Assembly: GCA_943787605.1 (NCBI GenBank)
Contig: CALSNB010000001.1
Location: 1,364,001 to 1,428,000 of the forward strand
Length of the DNA: 64,000 bases
Source of the DNA: GCA-2697345 sp002697345
GTDB lineage: Bacteria > Pseudomonadota > Alphaproteobacteria > Rhodobacterales > Rhodobacteraceae
Reading direction: 5' to 3'
Under the pieces are notes generated by a model that did no database searches, had not been told where the DNA came from, and saw only the letters and a list, made by a program, of their open reading frames with translations. This document shows positions 1-10,557 of the stretch, piece by piece (positions within the stretch are counted from its first letter, which is position 1; each line of letters opens with the position of its first letter). Made by a program: the position numbers and the translations under genes.

Positions 1-2
1 GG

Positions 3-125
3 AGGAAGCTAATTGAAGATCTACAACATCCTGCTCTAGGAGATCTTAACTCACTAATTAGAGATTTTTTTCCAGAACCAAATAATGACGTAATCCAAAG
101 AATAAAAAACTCCCATGTATCCTGA
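3..125 (+). CDS. amgK: C-terminal end of AmgK-like sugar kinase (partial)
   Basis: An open frame runs in from the left edge and stops at the TGA at 123-125, giving about 40 residues. They contain an LQHPALGDL-type stretch followed by FFPEP, which resembles the C-terminus of the aminoglycoside-phosphotransferase-like N-acetylmuramate/N-acetylglucosamine kinase AmgK. It overlaps the next gene (MurU) by 11 bp, and AmgK-MurU is a known functional pair in peptidoglycan sugar recycling. The catalytic part lies outside the window, so the identification rests mainly on the tail and the neighbour. Confidence 0.6.
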   Translation, partial: RKLIEDLQHPALGDLNSLIRDFFPEPNNDVIQRIKNSHVS

Positions 126-804
126 ATTAACAGAGGTAATGGTATTTGCTGCGGGTTTTGGTACTCGAATGGAAAAACTGACTATTTCTACTCCTAAACC
201 ACTAATAAAAGTAGGAAGTAAAACCCTAATTGATCATACTTTATCATTACTACAAAAACCTTCTATGACAGCTATTGTAAACGCACATTATAAACATGAG
301 CTACTAACAAAGCACTTAAAAAAATATTCAAATGTTACAGTGATTGTTGAAGAGCCAAATATTTATGAAACAGGTGGGGGACTTAAAAATGCTCTTCCAA
401 TAATAAGAAATAACACTATCTTTACTCTAAACTCTGACTCCATTTATAAAGGCAAGAACCCATTAGAGATTTTAGAAAAAGCCTGGGACCCTACATATAT
501 GGAGGCTCTGCTCTTACTTGCTCCACAAGAAAAAAACCTTGATCATCCCCAAAAAGGTGATTTCTCTTTAAATAAGGATAGCTTACTAAAGCGAAACAAC
601 TCAGGTTTGGTCTATACAGGAGCCCAAATTATTAAAACCAATCGCTTTTCCAAAATAAATCTAACAAACTTTTCTCTCAATATCGTTTGGGACAACATGA
701 TCTCAGACAGAACAATATATGGCCTAGAGTACTCAGGAAGTTGGGTCGATGTTGGAACACCTATTGGCATAAAAAAGGCCGAAAAACTGTTAAAAATATC
801 TTAG
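115..804 (+). CDS. murU: N-acetylmuramate-1-phosphate uridylyltransferase MurU (nucleotidyltransferase family)
   Basis: This 229-residue sugar-nucleotide transferase carries the signature AAGFGTRM at residues 12-19, followed by TPKPLIKV, the nucleotide- and substrate-binding start of the NTP-transferase fold. The length fits MurU, which makes UDP-MurNAc from MurNAc-1-phosphate and UTP in the recycling route that bypasses de novo MurA/MurB synthesis. It overlaps the preceding AmgK-like tail and lies 17 bp ahead of addB, as in other Rhodobacterales. A mannose-1-phosphate guanylyltransferase is the common alternative label; the AmgK neighbour favours MurU. Confidence 0.8.
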   Translation: MYPELTEVMVFAAGFGTRMEKLTISTPKPLIKVGSKTLIDHTLSLLQKPSMTAIVNAHYKHELLTKHLKKYSNVTVIVEEPNIYETGGGLKNALPIIRNNTIFTLNSDSIYKGKNPLEILEKAWDPTYMEALLLLAPQEKNLDHPQKGDFSLNKDSLLKRNNSGLVYTGAQIIKTNRFSKINLTNFSLNIVWDNMISDRTIYGLEYSGSWVDVGTPIGIKKAEKLLKIS

Positions 805-821
805 TGGATACGTGAACTGAA

Positions 822-3770
822 ATGTTTAAAAAAACTGAAAAATCTCATTTTTTTGGACTTCCTCCAGGGGTGGATTTCCCCAAGGAATTTGTATGTGGAC
901 TAAGAAAACGGTTAGAGGGTAGTTCTCCTGAAGCAATGGCAGAAGTCGAAATATACGTTAACTCAAACCGTATGCGTCAGAGAGTAAAGGACGAATTAAC
1001 AAATTCTTATGCCACTGTTTTACCTCGCTTGTTAACCCTAAATGATCTATCAAATGATCCAAGTTTTTCAAAAATAAAACTTTCAAGGAACTCATTAGGT
1101 ATACGTCTTGAGTTAGCACAATTAATATCAAAATTTATTGAATTAGAACCTGATATGGGATCTTCTAGCTCTTCCTTCGAGTTAGCTGATAGTTTAGCAA
1201 ATTTAATCCAGCAGCTTCATGAAGAAGGTTTGTCACCAGACAGCATAGTGAATTTGGACGTACAAAATTACTCCCAATACTGGGCCAGAAATAAAAAGTT
1301 TTTTGAACTAATCAATCAATATTTTGATCTTAATAGCATCGTTACCGAAGAGCGGCGTCAAAGGATGGTAATAGACCTTTTAGAGGAAAAATGGATCAAA
1401 GATCCCCCCCTAAATCCAATTATAATAGCGGGCTCGACAGGTTCACGGGGAACAACTCAAAAATTCATTAAACTTGTAACAAAACTTCCGTTCGGTGCAG
1501 TAATTCTTCCAGGTGTCGACTTTGAAATGTCAGACCTTGTTTGGCATACTCTTGGAGATTCTAAATCTTCAAGTTCTTCAAGCGAAGATCATCCCCAATA
1601 TCGTTTGAAATCACTTCTATCAGGGTTAGGAATTAAATTTTCAGAAATCGATAAATGGACTGAAACGAGTCCCTACAATGAATCAAGAAACAAACTTATT
1701 TCTTTAGCTCTACAACCAGCTCCTGTAACTGATAGTTGGATAAAGGAAGCCCCAAAACTAAGAAATATATCTACTGCGACTCAAGGTATAACTATCCTTG
1801 AAGCTCCATCAGAGAGACTTGAAGCTCTTTCAATTGCTCTTAAGATAAGAGAGACATTAGAAAATAAAAAGTCATGTACCGTAATTACCCCTAATAGGCT
1901 TTTAGCAAGAAGAATATCCGCAACATTAAAACAGTGGCGTATTGAAGTAGATGATGCAGCTGGAACACCCTTATCATTAAGCGTGTCCGGTAGACTCTTT
2001 CTAAAATCTTCAAAGTTAATAGGTAAAAAAATAACTTCTGAAAGTTTTTTGGCACTCCTAAAGCACCCACTTGTTTGCTTAGAAACACGAAGAGCACACC
2101 TTATGAAAACTAGAAACTTAGAGTTATCTCTACTGCGGGGAAAAGCAAAGTTTCCAAATAAAAGTACTATCCTAAGCTGGGCTAAAACCTTAGATGACAA
2201 AAACGATACAGCTAACTGGGTTACTTGGGTGTTTGCTTGTCTGGATAATTTAACCAATATTGAAAATCAAGCACTAGAGAAATATATTAGTATTCACTCT
2301 GAAATAACCAAACTCTTGATCAAAGGTCCAAACGGTAACGAAACAAAAACCCTGTGGGCCACTGAGGATGGCAAAAGGTTGTTAGAGGTAATTAACGAAT
2401 TAGAAGATGCGGCAATTTGGGGCGGGGAAATGAACCCTAACCAATATGTCAATCTGATCTATCACATCTTAGGTAAAGCTATAGTTCGTACATCCTTCAT
2501 TTCCCGTCCAGACATAATGATTTGGGGCACTCAAGAAGCTCGAGTCAATACTTCAGATCTTGTAATTTTAGGGGGCCTCAATGATGGAGTCTGGCCACCA
2601 ACACCCAATCCTGACCCATGGATAAACCGCCAAATGCGGCGCGATGCAGGCTTACCTCTACCTGAACGCCTCATAGGCCTTTCAGCACATGATTTTCAGC
2701 AGGCAATTGCTTCTTCAGAAGTTTGGCTTACAAGATCAAAACGAAACTCGGAATCCGAAACTGTACCATCCAGATGGCTAAACAGGTTGTTTAATTTACT
2801 AAGTGGTCTTCCTAAAGGTGAACACTTTCCTTTAGATGAGATGAGATCGCGTGGGCATTTCTGGTTAAAACTAAGTAATGAGTTTGAAAAACCACACGAA
2901 CAAACTAAACCTTCAAAAAGACCATCTCCGCAACCACCAGTTTCCAGTAGACCAAAGAAATTGTCTGTAACTCAAATTGAACGTTTAATTCGTGATCCTT
3001 ATGCGATTTACGCTAAGCACATTCTAAAACTAGTACCATTGAAGCCCATTAGTGTTGCCTCAGACGCAGCATTGCGGGGTGAGGCAATCCATAGAATAAT
3101 GGAGCAACTTATAAAATCAACATTACACCAATGGCCCGATCAACCACAAAAACTTTTGGTAGATATTTCCAAAGAGGTTTTAGAAGTTTTTGCACCCTCG
3201 TTATTTTTAAGGGTAGCCTGGCAGAAAAAAGTTGATAGTTTTTCGGATGCCTTCATGGCTTCGGAAGGTATTAGACGCAAAGATACAAAGCCTATCCTAA
3301 CTGAGGTCAAAGCAGAAATAGAAATTGAAAAGTTAAACTTCATTTTAAATGGCATTTTTGATAGGGTAGATGAGAGATCAAATGGAGAGTTAATCATCTA
3401 TGACTATAAAACTGGCTTGATACCTTCGGAAAAAAAACAGGAGTACTTTGACAAGCAATTACAACTTTTGGCGTTAATTTTAGTTAAAGGGGGAATAAAA
3501 ACGTTACATGGAAAAGTGGTAAAAGAGGCGTATTACATCGATTTATCGTCTAGATTAAGAGATCAGAAAAATGCTCTAGATGGCAAAGATTTAATTAAAG
3601 TTTTTGATAATTTTTGTACCCTTATATCAAGTTATCACGATAGATACCGTGGTTACTCTGCAAGGCGCGCTGTGTTTGAAACCCGGTGGGAGGGTGAGTA
3701 TGATCATCTTTCTAGGTTTGGTGAGTGGGACCATACTCAAAAGCCTGAACCGGAGTTCGTTGGCGAATGA
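822..3770 (+). CDS. addB: Double-strand break repair protein AddB
   Basis: A 982-residue alphaproteobacterial AddB, subunit of the AddAB helicase-nuclease that resects double-strand breaks for RecA loading. The N-terminal half has the degenerate helicase fold, including a GSTGSRGTT loop near residue 204. The C-terminal PD-(D/E)XK nuclease shows FDRVDE and then YDYKTG, with Asp861 and Lys863 as likely catalytic residues. I see no C-terminal cysteine cluster of the kind that holds the iron-sulfur staple in Bacillus AddB. The stop overlaps the addA start by 4 bp (ATGA), so the two are translationally coupled. Confidence 0.93.
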   Translation: MFKKTEKSHFFGLPPGVDFPKEFVCGLRKRLEGSSPEAMAEVEIYVNSNRMRQRVKDELTNSYATVLPRLLTLNDLSNDPSFSKIKLSRNSLGIRLELAQLISKFIELEPDMGSSSSSFELADSLANLIQQLHEEGLSPDSIVNLDVQNYSQYWARNKKFFELINQYFDLNSIVTEERRQRMVIDLLEEKWIKDPPLNPIIIAGSTGSRGTTQKFIKLVTKLPFGAVILPGVDFEMSDLVWHTLGDSKSSSSSSEDHPQYRLKSLLSGLGIKFSEIDKWTETSPYNESRNKLISLALQPAPVTDSWIKEAPKLRNISTATQGITILEAPSERLEALSIALKIRETLENKKSCTVITPNRLLARRISATLKQWRIEVDDAAGTPLSLSVSGRLFLKSSKLIGKKITSESFLALLKHPLVCLETRRAHLMKTRNLELSLLRGKAKFPNKSTILSWAKTLDDKNDTANWVTWVFACLDNLTNIENQALEKYISIHSEITKLLIKGPNGNETKTLWATEDGKRLLEVINELEDAAIWGGEMNPNQYVNLIYHILGKAIVRTSFISRPDIMIWGTQEARVNTSDLVILGGLNDGVWPPTPNPDPWINRQMRRDAGLPLPERLIGLSAHDFQQAIASSEVWLTRSKRNSESETVPSRWLNRLFNLLSGLPKGEHFPLDEMRSRGHFWLKLSNEFEKPHEQTKPSKRPSPQPPVSSRPKKLSVTQIERLIRDPYAIYAKHILKLVPLKPISVASDAALRGEAIHRIMEQLIKSTLHQWPDQPQKLLVDISKEVLEVFAPSLFLRVAWQKKVDSFSDAFMASEGIRRKDTKPILTEVKAEIEIEKLNFILNGIFDRVDERSNGELIIYDYKTGLIPSEKKQEYFDKQLQLLALILVKGGIKTLHGKVVKEAYYIDLSSRLRDQKNALDGKDLIKVFDNFCTLISSYHDRYRGYSARRAVFETRWEGEYDHLSRFGEWDHTQKPEPEFVGE

Positions 3771-6700
3771 CTACCTCAGAGGCAACCCGGCAACAAATCC
3801 GAGCTTCAGATCCTGATACCTCTACTTGGTTATCAGCCAATGCTGGGTCAGGGAAAACCAAAGTATTAACTGATAGAGTGGCTAGGCTTTTGTTAAATGG
3901 TACTTTGCCAGAGAGAATTTTATGCCTTACATATACAAAGGCTGCAGCAAACGAAATGCAAAATAGACTATTTTCACGGCTTGGAAGTTGGTCAATGATG
4001 TCCGACACCGAGTTAAGAGAAAACCTTTTACTACTTGGGTTGTCTGACAGTAATATAAATGAAAAATACCTTTCAAATTCTCGACGCTTGTTTGCTCAAG
4101 CAGTTGAAACACCGGGGGGTTTAAAGATTCAAACTATCCACTCTTTTTGTTCATCCATGCTCAGACGGTTTTCGTTAGAAGCAAGGGTATCACCATCATT
4201 TACAGAAATGGATGGGCGTGTTGGTAAAAAAATTAGATTTGAAGTATTAGAAAATATCGCCGAACGTAACGCAGATATGTTCGATAAATTTACAACTCAT
4301 TTTTCAGGAACAGAGATTGATAGTATTTTATTAGAAATAATTAAACATAAAGAGACGCTGGGTAAATACATGGGGTCAGAAGAGATAAAAAAAATCTTGA
4401 ACATTCCGGTAAATATAAAAAATAAAATCGATACAGTTAAGCTAACCTTTCCTGAAAAAAACGAAGAGTTGCGAGAGCTAACTAGCTTTATAAAGTTAAC
4501 TATAAAGGTCTTAGGGAAGCAAAGCCAGGCTATGCAAGCTCTTGCAACTAAACTCTCAAACTTAAACTTAGTGAAGCCAGGGATTGAAGATATAAATATT
4601 TTATTCGACTGCTTCCTTTACAAGAATGGTCCAAATTTTTTACCTCAAGCAAAGTATAAATCTATTCCCACTAAAAAAGCTCAGGAGGCACTAGGGGAAG
4701 ACCTCTCAAAACTTAGGAAGTTAATGGAAAAAGTAGCTATTACCCTAGAGATGCAACTTAAACTAAAGTCATTTGAAAAAACAAATGCTCTTCATTTGTT
4801 TTCTGTTAAATTTTTAGAAACACTAGAAAGAGAAAAGGAAATGAGAGGTTTGCTGGATTTTGATGACCTGATCCTTAAAACAATAAACCTTTTAAAAAAT
4901 CCAGCTTTTGCAAATTACATTCTATATAGACTTGATGGCGGTATTGATCATATTCTGGTGGATGAGGCTCAAGACAACTCTCCAAAACAATGGGAAATTA
5001 TTCGCTTATTAACTCAAGATTTTGTTTCTGGTGAAAGCGCTAGAGCAGAATTAAATAGAACAATTTTTGCAGTTGGCGACAAAAAACAGTCAATATACTC
5101 ATTTCAAGGTGCAGATCCAAATTCCTTTGATAGTATGCAAGAATATTTTTCTATTGCCTTGGGTGCTATCAGTAAGAATATTCAACCTCTTAACTTACTT
5201 CACTCTTTTCGGTCATCAAAACCAATTTTAAACTTAGTAGATGCAAGTTTTAAAGATATTTTTTTTGAAAGAGTAAATGACAAACCTAGTCATCTTCCAT
5301 TTAAAGAAAACCTTCCTGGAAAAGTAGATCTATGGGATTGGATCAACGATGAGAAAGATGAATATGATACTCTGTGGTATGATCCTGTTGACACAATAGG
5401 AAAGAAACATCACTCAATTAAACTGGCGAACAAAATTGCAGAAAAAATTCATAATCTGATAGATTATGAACAAATCATTCAGGTAGATAGTAGTAAGACC
5501 TCATCTGAGGTGAACACAAGACGAATAGAGCCGGCAGACTTTCTAATTTTGGTTCAAACTCGCTCCACATTATTTCATGAGATTATACGATCCTGTAAAC
5601 AATTTAACTTACCTATAGCAGGAACAGATCGACTAGACCTTATGAAAGAGCTTGGAGTTAAAGATTTAATCTCTCTTTTATCATACTTAGTTACCCCCGA
5701 AGACAACCTATCATTAGCTGAAGTTTTGCGTTCTCCACTTTGCAATCTTAGCGAGGACTCTCTTTTTAAGTTAGCATATAGTCGAAAAAACCTTCACCTC
5801 TACGAAGTTTTAAACAAAAGAAAGGAAGAGTTTTACGAAGTTTGGGAAATGCTTAATGATTTAAGAAATAAAGTCGATTATATGCGCCCTTATGAAATTT
5901 TAGAGTGTATATTGACCTTACATAATGGACGAAGAAAGTTTGTTTCACGGTTAGGCTCTGAAGTAGAAGAGGTTTTAGATGTACTTTTAGAGCAAGCAAT
6001 AGAATATGAACGTACAGAGGTGCCTAGTGTAACAGGGTTCCTGCTGTGGATATCTCAAGAGAATACAACTGTAAAAAGATCTCTTCACGCAAGTGAAAAT
6101 AAAATTAGAATTATGACAGTCCACGGGGCTAAAGGCTTAGAAGCACCCATAGTAATACTTCCAGATACTGGTCCAAAGAAAAACACTTTAAGAGATGAAA
6201 TTCTTACTTTAAAAGGGTGTCCAATCTGGAAGGCAAACTCTGAGAAAAGATCTTTAAGCGAACAAAACTTTATCGACAAGGTTCAAGAGCAACAGGCATT
6301 AGAGGAACTGAGGCTTTTATATGTCTCAATTACAAGAGCTGAAAGCTGGTTAATAATTTGTGGATCCGGTTCCCTTCCTAATCCAACAAACCCTTGCTGG
6401 TATCAGCTACTTGAACAAGGCATGACTAAGTTAAATGCTCAAATTAATAAAGTTGACACAGGTAAAAAACTTACACACCTAGAGTGGCCCAATAAATTAC
6501 ATAAAAAAAATAGCTCTTCAAAAAAAATACCTGCAAAATTGCCAAACTGGTTGACAACAAATGCTCCTAAGGGGTCTGATCGCATCACTAGTATATCACC
6601 CTCGAAGCTTGGGTTAAATAAATCTATCATTGGCCCTGAAACAGAAAAATCAAATGAACAGATACTTTCAGAGGGAAGTGGCCTTCACTTGCTTTTAGAA

Positions 6701-7165
6701 CATTTACCAAAGGTGTCTTTTGACTCTTATCAAGAAAAAGCTCGAGATTTATTGTCAGGTTTTGACCCATCAACAATAAGCAGTCTAACTAAAAAAGTTA
6801 TACAAATTTTAAATAACAAAGATTTGAATTATATTTTTCATAGTAAATCTTTTCCTGAGGTAACTATTTCTGCCAAATTTGAGTTTCTAAAAAATCAAAA
6901 AGTTATAGGTGTAGTTGATCGTCTGGTTTTTATGCCACATTATATTTTAGCAGTCGATTTCAAATCAAACATCAGAGTTCCTGAAAATATAAACAATGTG
7001 CCCATCGGCATACTCCAGCAGATGGGGGCCTATCAAGAGATTTTAAAAAAAATATACCCAGATACACCTATCCAAACTGCAATCCTTTGGACTGAAAAAG
7101 AGCATCTTATGAAGTTAAATCAATTGTCGGTAAAAGAAGCTTTCATAAATGCTACTATCTCTTGA
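3767..7165 (+). CDS. addA: Double-strand break repair helicase AddA
   Basis: A 1132-residue UvrD/Rep-type helicase with a C-terminal nuclease. Walker A is NAGSGKTK at residues 25-32. Walker B is ILVDEAQD with Asp399-Glu400, followed by VGDKKQSIYSFQGADP. Motif VI lies near RLLYVSITRA. The C-terminal PD-(D/E)XK domain shows GVVDRL and then AVDFKS (Asp1064, Lys1066). AddA is the motor and 3'-strand nuclease of AddAB, the alphaproteobacterial counterpart of RecBCD. It overlaps addB by 4 bp and is followed by trxA after 63 bp. Confidence 0.95.
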   Translation: MTTSEATRQQIRASDPDTSTWLSANAGSGKTKVLTDRVARLLLNGTLPERILCLTYTKAAANEMQNRLFSRLGSWSMMSDTELRENLLLLGLSDSNINEKYLSNSRRLFAQAVETPGGLKIQTIHSFCSSMLRRFSLEARVSPSFTEMDGRVGKKIRFEVLENIAERNADMFDKFTTHFSGTEIDSILLEIIKHKETLGKYMGSEEIKKILNIPVNIKNKIDTVKLTFPEKNEELRELTSFIKLTIKVLGKQSQAMQALATKLSNLNLVKPGIEDINILFDCFLYKNGPNFLPQAKYKSIPTKKAQEALGEDLSKLRKLMEKVAITLEMQLKLKSFEKTNALHLFSVKFLETLEREKEMRGLLDFDDLILKTINLLKNPAFANYILYRLDGGIDHILVDEAQDNSPKQWEIIRLLTQDFVSGESARAELNRTIFAVGDKKQSIYSFQGADPNSFDSMQEYFSIALGAISKNIQPLNLLHSFRSSKPILNLVDASFKDIFFERVNDKPSHLPFKENLPGKVDLWDWINDEKDEYDTLWYDPVDTIGKKHHSIKLANKIAEKIHNLIDYEQIIQVDSSKTSSEVNTRRIEPADFLILVQTRSTLFHEIIRSCKQFNLPIAGTDRLDLMKELGVKDLISLLSYLVTPEDNLSLAEVLRSPLCNLSEDSLFKLAYSRKNLHLYEVLNKRKEEFYEVWEMLNDLRNKVDYMRPYEILECILTLHNGRRKFVSRLGSEVEEVLDVLLEQAIEYERTEVPSVTGFLLWISQENTTVKRSLHASENKIRIMTVHGAKGLEAPIVILPDTGPKKNTLRDEILTLKGCPIWKANSEKRSLSEQNFIDKVQEQQALEELRLLYVSITRAESWLIICGSGSLPNPTNPCWYQLLEQGMTKLNAQINKVDTGKKLTHLEWPNKLHKKNSSSKKIPAKLPNWLTTNAPKGSDRITSISPSKLGLNKSIIGPETEKSNEQILSEGSGLHLLLEHLPKVSFDSYQEKARDLLSGFDPSTISSLTKKVIQILNNKDLNYIFHSKSFPEVTISAKFEFLKNQKVIGVVDRLVFMPHYILAVDFKSNIRVPENINNVPIGILQQMGAYQEILKKIYPDTPIQTAILWTEKEHLMKLNQLSVKEAFINATIS

Positions 7166-7228
7166 CCTTTTAGAGTTCTCTAAATACCGTCCATCTTAAA
7201 ATAACTTTACATTATCGAAGGAAAAACA

Positions 7229-7549
7229 ATGCCAACAACACATGTAACTGATGATAGTTTTGATAAAGAGGTGCGCCAATCTGAATTACCCGTAATAGTT
7301 GATTTCTGGGCTGAATGGTGTGGCCCTTGCAAGCAAATTGGACCAGCATTAGAAGAACTATCTGATGAATATGCAGGAAAAATTAAAATTGTAAAAGTCA
7401 ATGTAGATGACAATCCAAATTCACCTGCTCAAATGGGCGTTCGTGGGATACCAGCATTATTTATGTTTAAAGACGGTGAAATAGTTTCTAATAAAGTAGG
7501 TGCCGCACCGAAAGCATCTCTTAAAAGCTGGATAGACGAAGAGGTTTAA
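7229..7549 (+). CDS. trxA: Thioredoxin
   Basis: A 106-residue classical thioredoxin with the active site WCGPC (Cys31 and Cys34) and the cis-proline stretch RGIPALFMF. It is a cytoplasmic protein-disulfide reductase working with thioredoxin reductase. The length is standard. A GAAGG Shine-Dalgarno lies about 7 nt before the ATG. The addA-trxA order is typical of Rhodobacterales; the 63-bp gap leaves room for its own promoter. Confidence 0.95.
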   Translation: MPTTHVTDDSFDKEVRQSELPVIVDFWAEWCGPCKQIGPALEELSDEYAGKIKIVKVNVDDNPNSPAQMGVRGIPALFMFKDGEIVSNKVGAAPKASLKSWIDEEV

Positions 7550-7551
7550 AT

Positions 7552-8235
7552 CTATTTAGTTAAGAATTTAAGTATGTGCTCTATACTGGCGTGATAGTGT
7601 TGTTTTAATAAATTTTTAGAACTTTCACTATCTCTCGCCAACACACTCTCATAAAGTTCTTTGTGTTCCTTAGCGCTTTCTCTGCCTAGGTTAGGGTATT
7701 CTACTGTTATAAAAACTCCATATTTTGTACTATGATCAATAAGCTCACTACAAAACTTATTTAGCCAGGGTAACCCGCTGTTGTTTATTAATGTAAGATG
7801 AAAACTGTGATGATATGCTATCCAGTTCCGGTTAATAGCTCTTACACCGTTAACCTGTAAAACTCTGTCGGTTCGCTGTAACCTATGAAAAGCGAGAACT
7901 AATTCTTCCTCCCATTTGTTAGAAAAGTTCTTGATAGAAAGCTCTAATGCCAGGCATTCAATTAGAATTCGAGTTTCAACTAATGACTTAAGATCTTCTT
8001 TTGAAATTTGAGAAACAGTAAACCCAGTTTGACCAACGTGTGCAACCAACGCCTCTGACTCTAACCTACTAAGAGCCTCCCTAATTGGGATTACACCGAT
8101 ATCATAAAGTCCACTAAGTTCCTTAACTTTAAGTTTATGATTCGGGGGGAACTTTGAAGCTAAAATATCCTCTCTAATCTTATTATATGCTGACACCGAT
8201 TGAAGATTTGAGTTTACAGACATAAAAATACTCAT
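7552..8235 (-). CDS. GntR-family transcriptional regulator (FCD type)
   Basis: A 227-residue regulator. An N-terminal winged helix covers about residues 15-75, with the PIREALSRLESEALV recognition region typical of GntR. An all-helical FCD-type effector domain follows. The FCD subfamily usually senses small organic acids or amino-acid derivatives. The neighbours (trxA converging, a PBP gene diverging) do not reveal the target. The ATG at 8235 is used here; a second in-frame ATG at 8223 has a slightly better spaced GAG Shine-Dalgarno and would remove four residues. Confidence 0.85.
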   Translation of the reverse strand: MSIFMSVNSNLQSVSAYNKIREDILASKFPPNHKLKVKELSGLYDIGVIPIREALSRLESEALVAHVGQTGFTVSQISKEDLKSLVETRILIECLALELSIKNFSNKWEEELVLAFHRLQRTDRVLQVNGVRAINRNWIAYHHSFHLTLINNSGLPWLNKFCSELIDHSTKYGVFITVEYPNLGRESAKEHKELYESVLARDSESSKNLLKQHYHASIEHILKFLTK

Positions 8236-8407
8236 TCTAAAAATTAAACATACTATTTTTTTATAACATTAATTACAGAAAAATTCAGAAATACTTCCAC
8301 TATCAATAAATTAGATATATCTGTATTATGAAATATGGACAATTATTCACAAAAACTTTGAAAAGCAAGGAAAATGTTACTTTGTTAACAATCAAAAAGT
8401 AGAAAAA

Positions 8408-10543
8408 ATGAAGATATCAAAAAATAAAAATTCTTCATCAAAAATGAAAAAAAGTAGTGACAAAAGGTCAGGTAATTCAAAAAGACGTACTTATACAAAC
8501 AAAAAATCTACACATTCAAAACCTCTCCTTCAAAAAATAATATCAATAGTCTTATTCCCATTCATTTGGTCTTTAAATAAACTTTGGGCAGTTATGTGGC
8601 GGACAGTTTTATTTTGCTCACTGATTCTATTTGGAATAGCGACCTTCATATATATTACTCTCCCACCATACGAAGACCTTGTAGATGGCCGCGCCAGGGG
8701 ATCAGTCACTTTCTTAGATAAAAACGGTAATACGTTTGCTTGGAGAGGTGATCAATTAGGTGATATAATAACAAGTACTTCTATCTCACCAATGCTAAAA
8801 AATGCTATAGTGGCGACAGAAGACAAAAGATACTACAGACACTTTGGAATCTCCCCTAGAGGAATACTGGGTGCCATAAAAACTAACCTAAAGGCTGGAA
8901 GAGGGCCACTTAAAGGAAGCGGTGGTTCAACGATAACGCAGCAAACAGCTAAGCTTATTTGTCTGGGTAAGGAGTACAATCCAAATAAATGGGAAAGCGA
9001 ACGTCAATATGAAGCAGATTGTCGTAAAATAACAAAAACGCGTAAAATCAAAGAAGCTATTTTTGCTGTAATAATGGAGTTTCGCTACACCAAAGACGAA
9101 ATACTTTCATTATACTTGAACAGAGCATATTTAGGGGCTGGATCTCGTGGGTTTGAAGCTGCATCCCAAAGATACTTTAATACGTCTTCCAGTAAGTTAA
9201 ATATTGGACAATCGGCTATGCTTGCAGGACTTCTTAAAGCTCCATCTACCTACGCACCAACGAGTAATATTCACAAAGCGCAAGCAAGAGCGAACGTGGT
9301 ATTAAAATTAATGCATCAACAAAAGTATATTACGAATACCGAAAAACAGTTTTTTATTTCAAACCCAGCAAACCTTTCATCTAGAGGATCAGCTAACAAT
9401 AGCAGTTATTTTGTTGATTGGATTATGGGTTCAATTCCTCCATTCCTTACTAGGAAAACAATGGAGGATGTTATCATCAAGACTACTTTTGATAGCTTAA
9501 TTCAAAGTAAAGCTGAGCGAGCAGTAAACACCATATTAAAGAATAAACTTCGCAAAGGTTCCTTAGCAGAGATTGCTGTTGTGATAATGTCTCCAGATGG
9601 AGCTGTTAGGGGAATGATAGGAGGCCGAGAAGCTAATAAAGTTGGATCATTTAATAGAGCGACCCAAGCAAAAAGGCAAACTGGATCGATCTTTAAGCCC
9701 TTAGTATATGCAACAGCACTTGAAAAGGGTTTTAAATATAACACCATAGTAGAGGACACCCCCATTTCAATCTCTGTACCTGGTTCGAGTACGTGGACTC
9801 CCAAAAACTACTCACGAGACTTTATTGGAAAAACAACTTTAACCGATGCATTTAAACTCTCTATAAATACCGTAGCCGTAAAACTATCAGAAGAAGTCGG
9901 TCGAGATAATGTTATTAAAACGGCAAAGAATCTTGGTTTATATAACGACCTTCCCAACAGCCCCTCTGTAGCCCTTGGCACATCTGAGCATACGTTATTA
10001 GAAATTACAGGCGCGTACGCTGGAATTCTAAATGGAGGTAAATATGTGACCCCTTATGGCCTAACAAAGCTAAGGCTTAAGAATAATGGCACCCCCTTAA
10101 TGGAAAAAAAATTTACATCTAAAGAACGTACGTTATCACAGAACACTACCGAACAATTAATATACATGATGCACAGAACCTTACAGGACGGAACCGGCAC
10201 AAAAGCAAACATTAAAGAGATAGAGGTTGCTGGAAAAACAGGTACTACACAAAACCAAAGAGATGCCTGGTTTATTGGCTTTACAACTCAACATGTCGTC
10301 GGTGTTTGGATGGGAAACGATAAAAATCTATCACTAACTGGTGTGACTGGAGGTGGCTTACCTGCAGAGATTTGGAGAGAAATTATAATAAGAATAAGCG
10401 ATGATTCATCCTACAAACAACTACCAATGATAAGGCCTAAAGCTCCACCAACCTTATTAAATGGGACATATAGAAACCACGAATTAAATCTAAAAAGTGA
10501 CTTCAATATTTTCAAGTCAATTAAAAACCTATTTAAACAATAA
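8408..10543 (+). CDS. Bifunctional class A penicillin-binding protein (glycosyltransferase/transpeptidase)
   Basis: A 711-residue peptidoglycan synthase. A Lys/Ser-rich cytoplasmic tail (about 1-45) precedes a membrane anchor (about 48-85). The GT51 domain carries ATEDKRYYRHFG with catalytic Glu138 and GGSTITQQTAKL. The transpeptidase domain has TGSIFKP (nucleophile Ser427), an SIN triad near LSINTVAV and KTGTT (Lys610). Extra cysteines lie in a short insert of the GT domain. It lacks the long OB-fold insert of the larger PBP1A type, so it is probably the second, smaller class A enzyme of this order. The gene is divergent from the GntR regulator across 172 bp. Confidence 0.92.
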   Translation: MKISKNKNSSSKMKKSSDKRSGNSKRRTYTNKKSTHSKPLLQKIISIVLFPFIWSLNKLWAVMWRTVLFCSLILFGIATFIYITLPPYEDLVDGRARGSVTFLDKNGNTFAWRGDQLGDIITSTSISPMLKNAIVATEDKRYYRHFGISPRGILGAIKTNLKAGRGPLKGSGGSTITQQTAKLICLGKEYNPNKWESERQYEADCRKITKTRKIKEAIFAVIMEFRYTKDEILSLYLNRAYLGAGSRGFEAASQRYFNTSSSKLNIGQSAMLAGLLKAPSTYAPTSNIHKAQARANVVLKLMHQQKYITNTEKQFFISNPANLSSRGSANNSSYFVDWIMGSIPPFLTRKTMEDVIIKTTFDSLIQSKAERAVNTILKNKLRKGSLAEIAVVIMSPDGAVRGMIGGREANKVGSFNRATQAKRQTGSIFKPLVYATALEKGFKYNTIVEDTPISISVPGSSTWTPKNYSRDFIGKTTLTDAFKLSINTVAVKLSEEVGRDNVIKTAKNLGLYNDLPNSPSVALGTSEHTLLEITGAYAGILNGGKYVTPYGLTKLRLKNNGTPLMEKKFTSKERTLSQNTTEQLIYMMHRTLQDGTGTKANIKEIEVAGKTGTTQNQRDAWFIGFTTQHVVGVWMGNDKNLSLTGVTGGGLPAEIWREIIIRISDDSSYKQLPMIRPKAPPTLLNGTYRNHELNLKSDFNIFKSIKNLFKQ

Positions 10544-10557
10544 AGCTCACCAAGTTT

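Noticed and set aside
8236..8407. The 10-bp palindrome TTGTTAACAA upstream of the penicillin-binding protein gene.
   Set aside because: Short A/T-rich palindromes are expected by chance in this composition; nothing further supports it as an operator.
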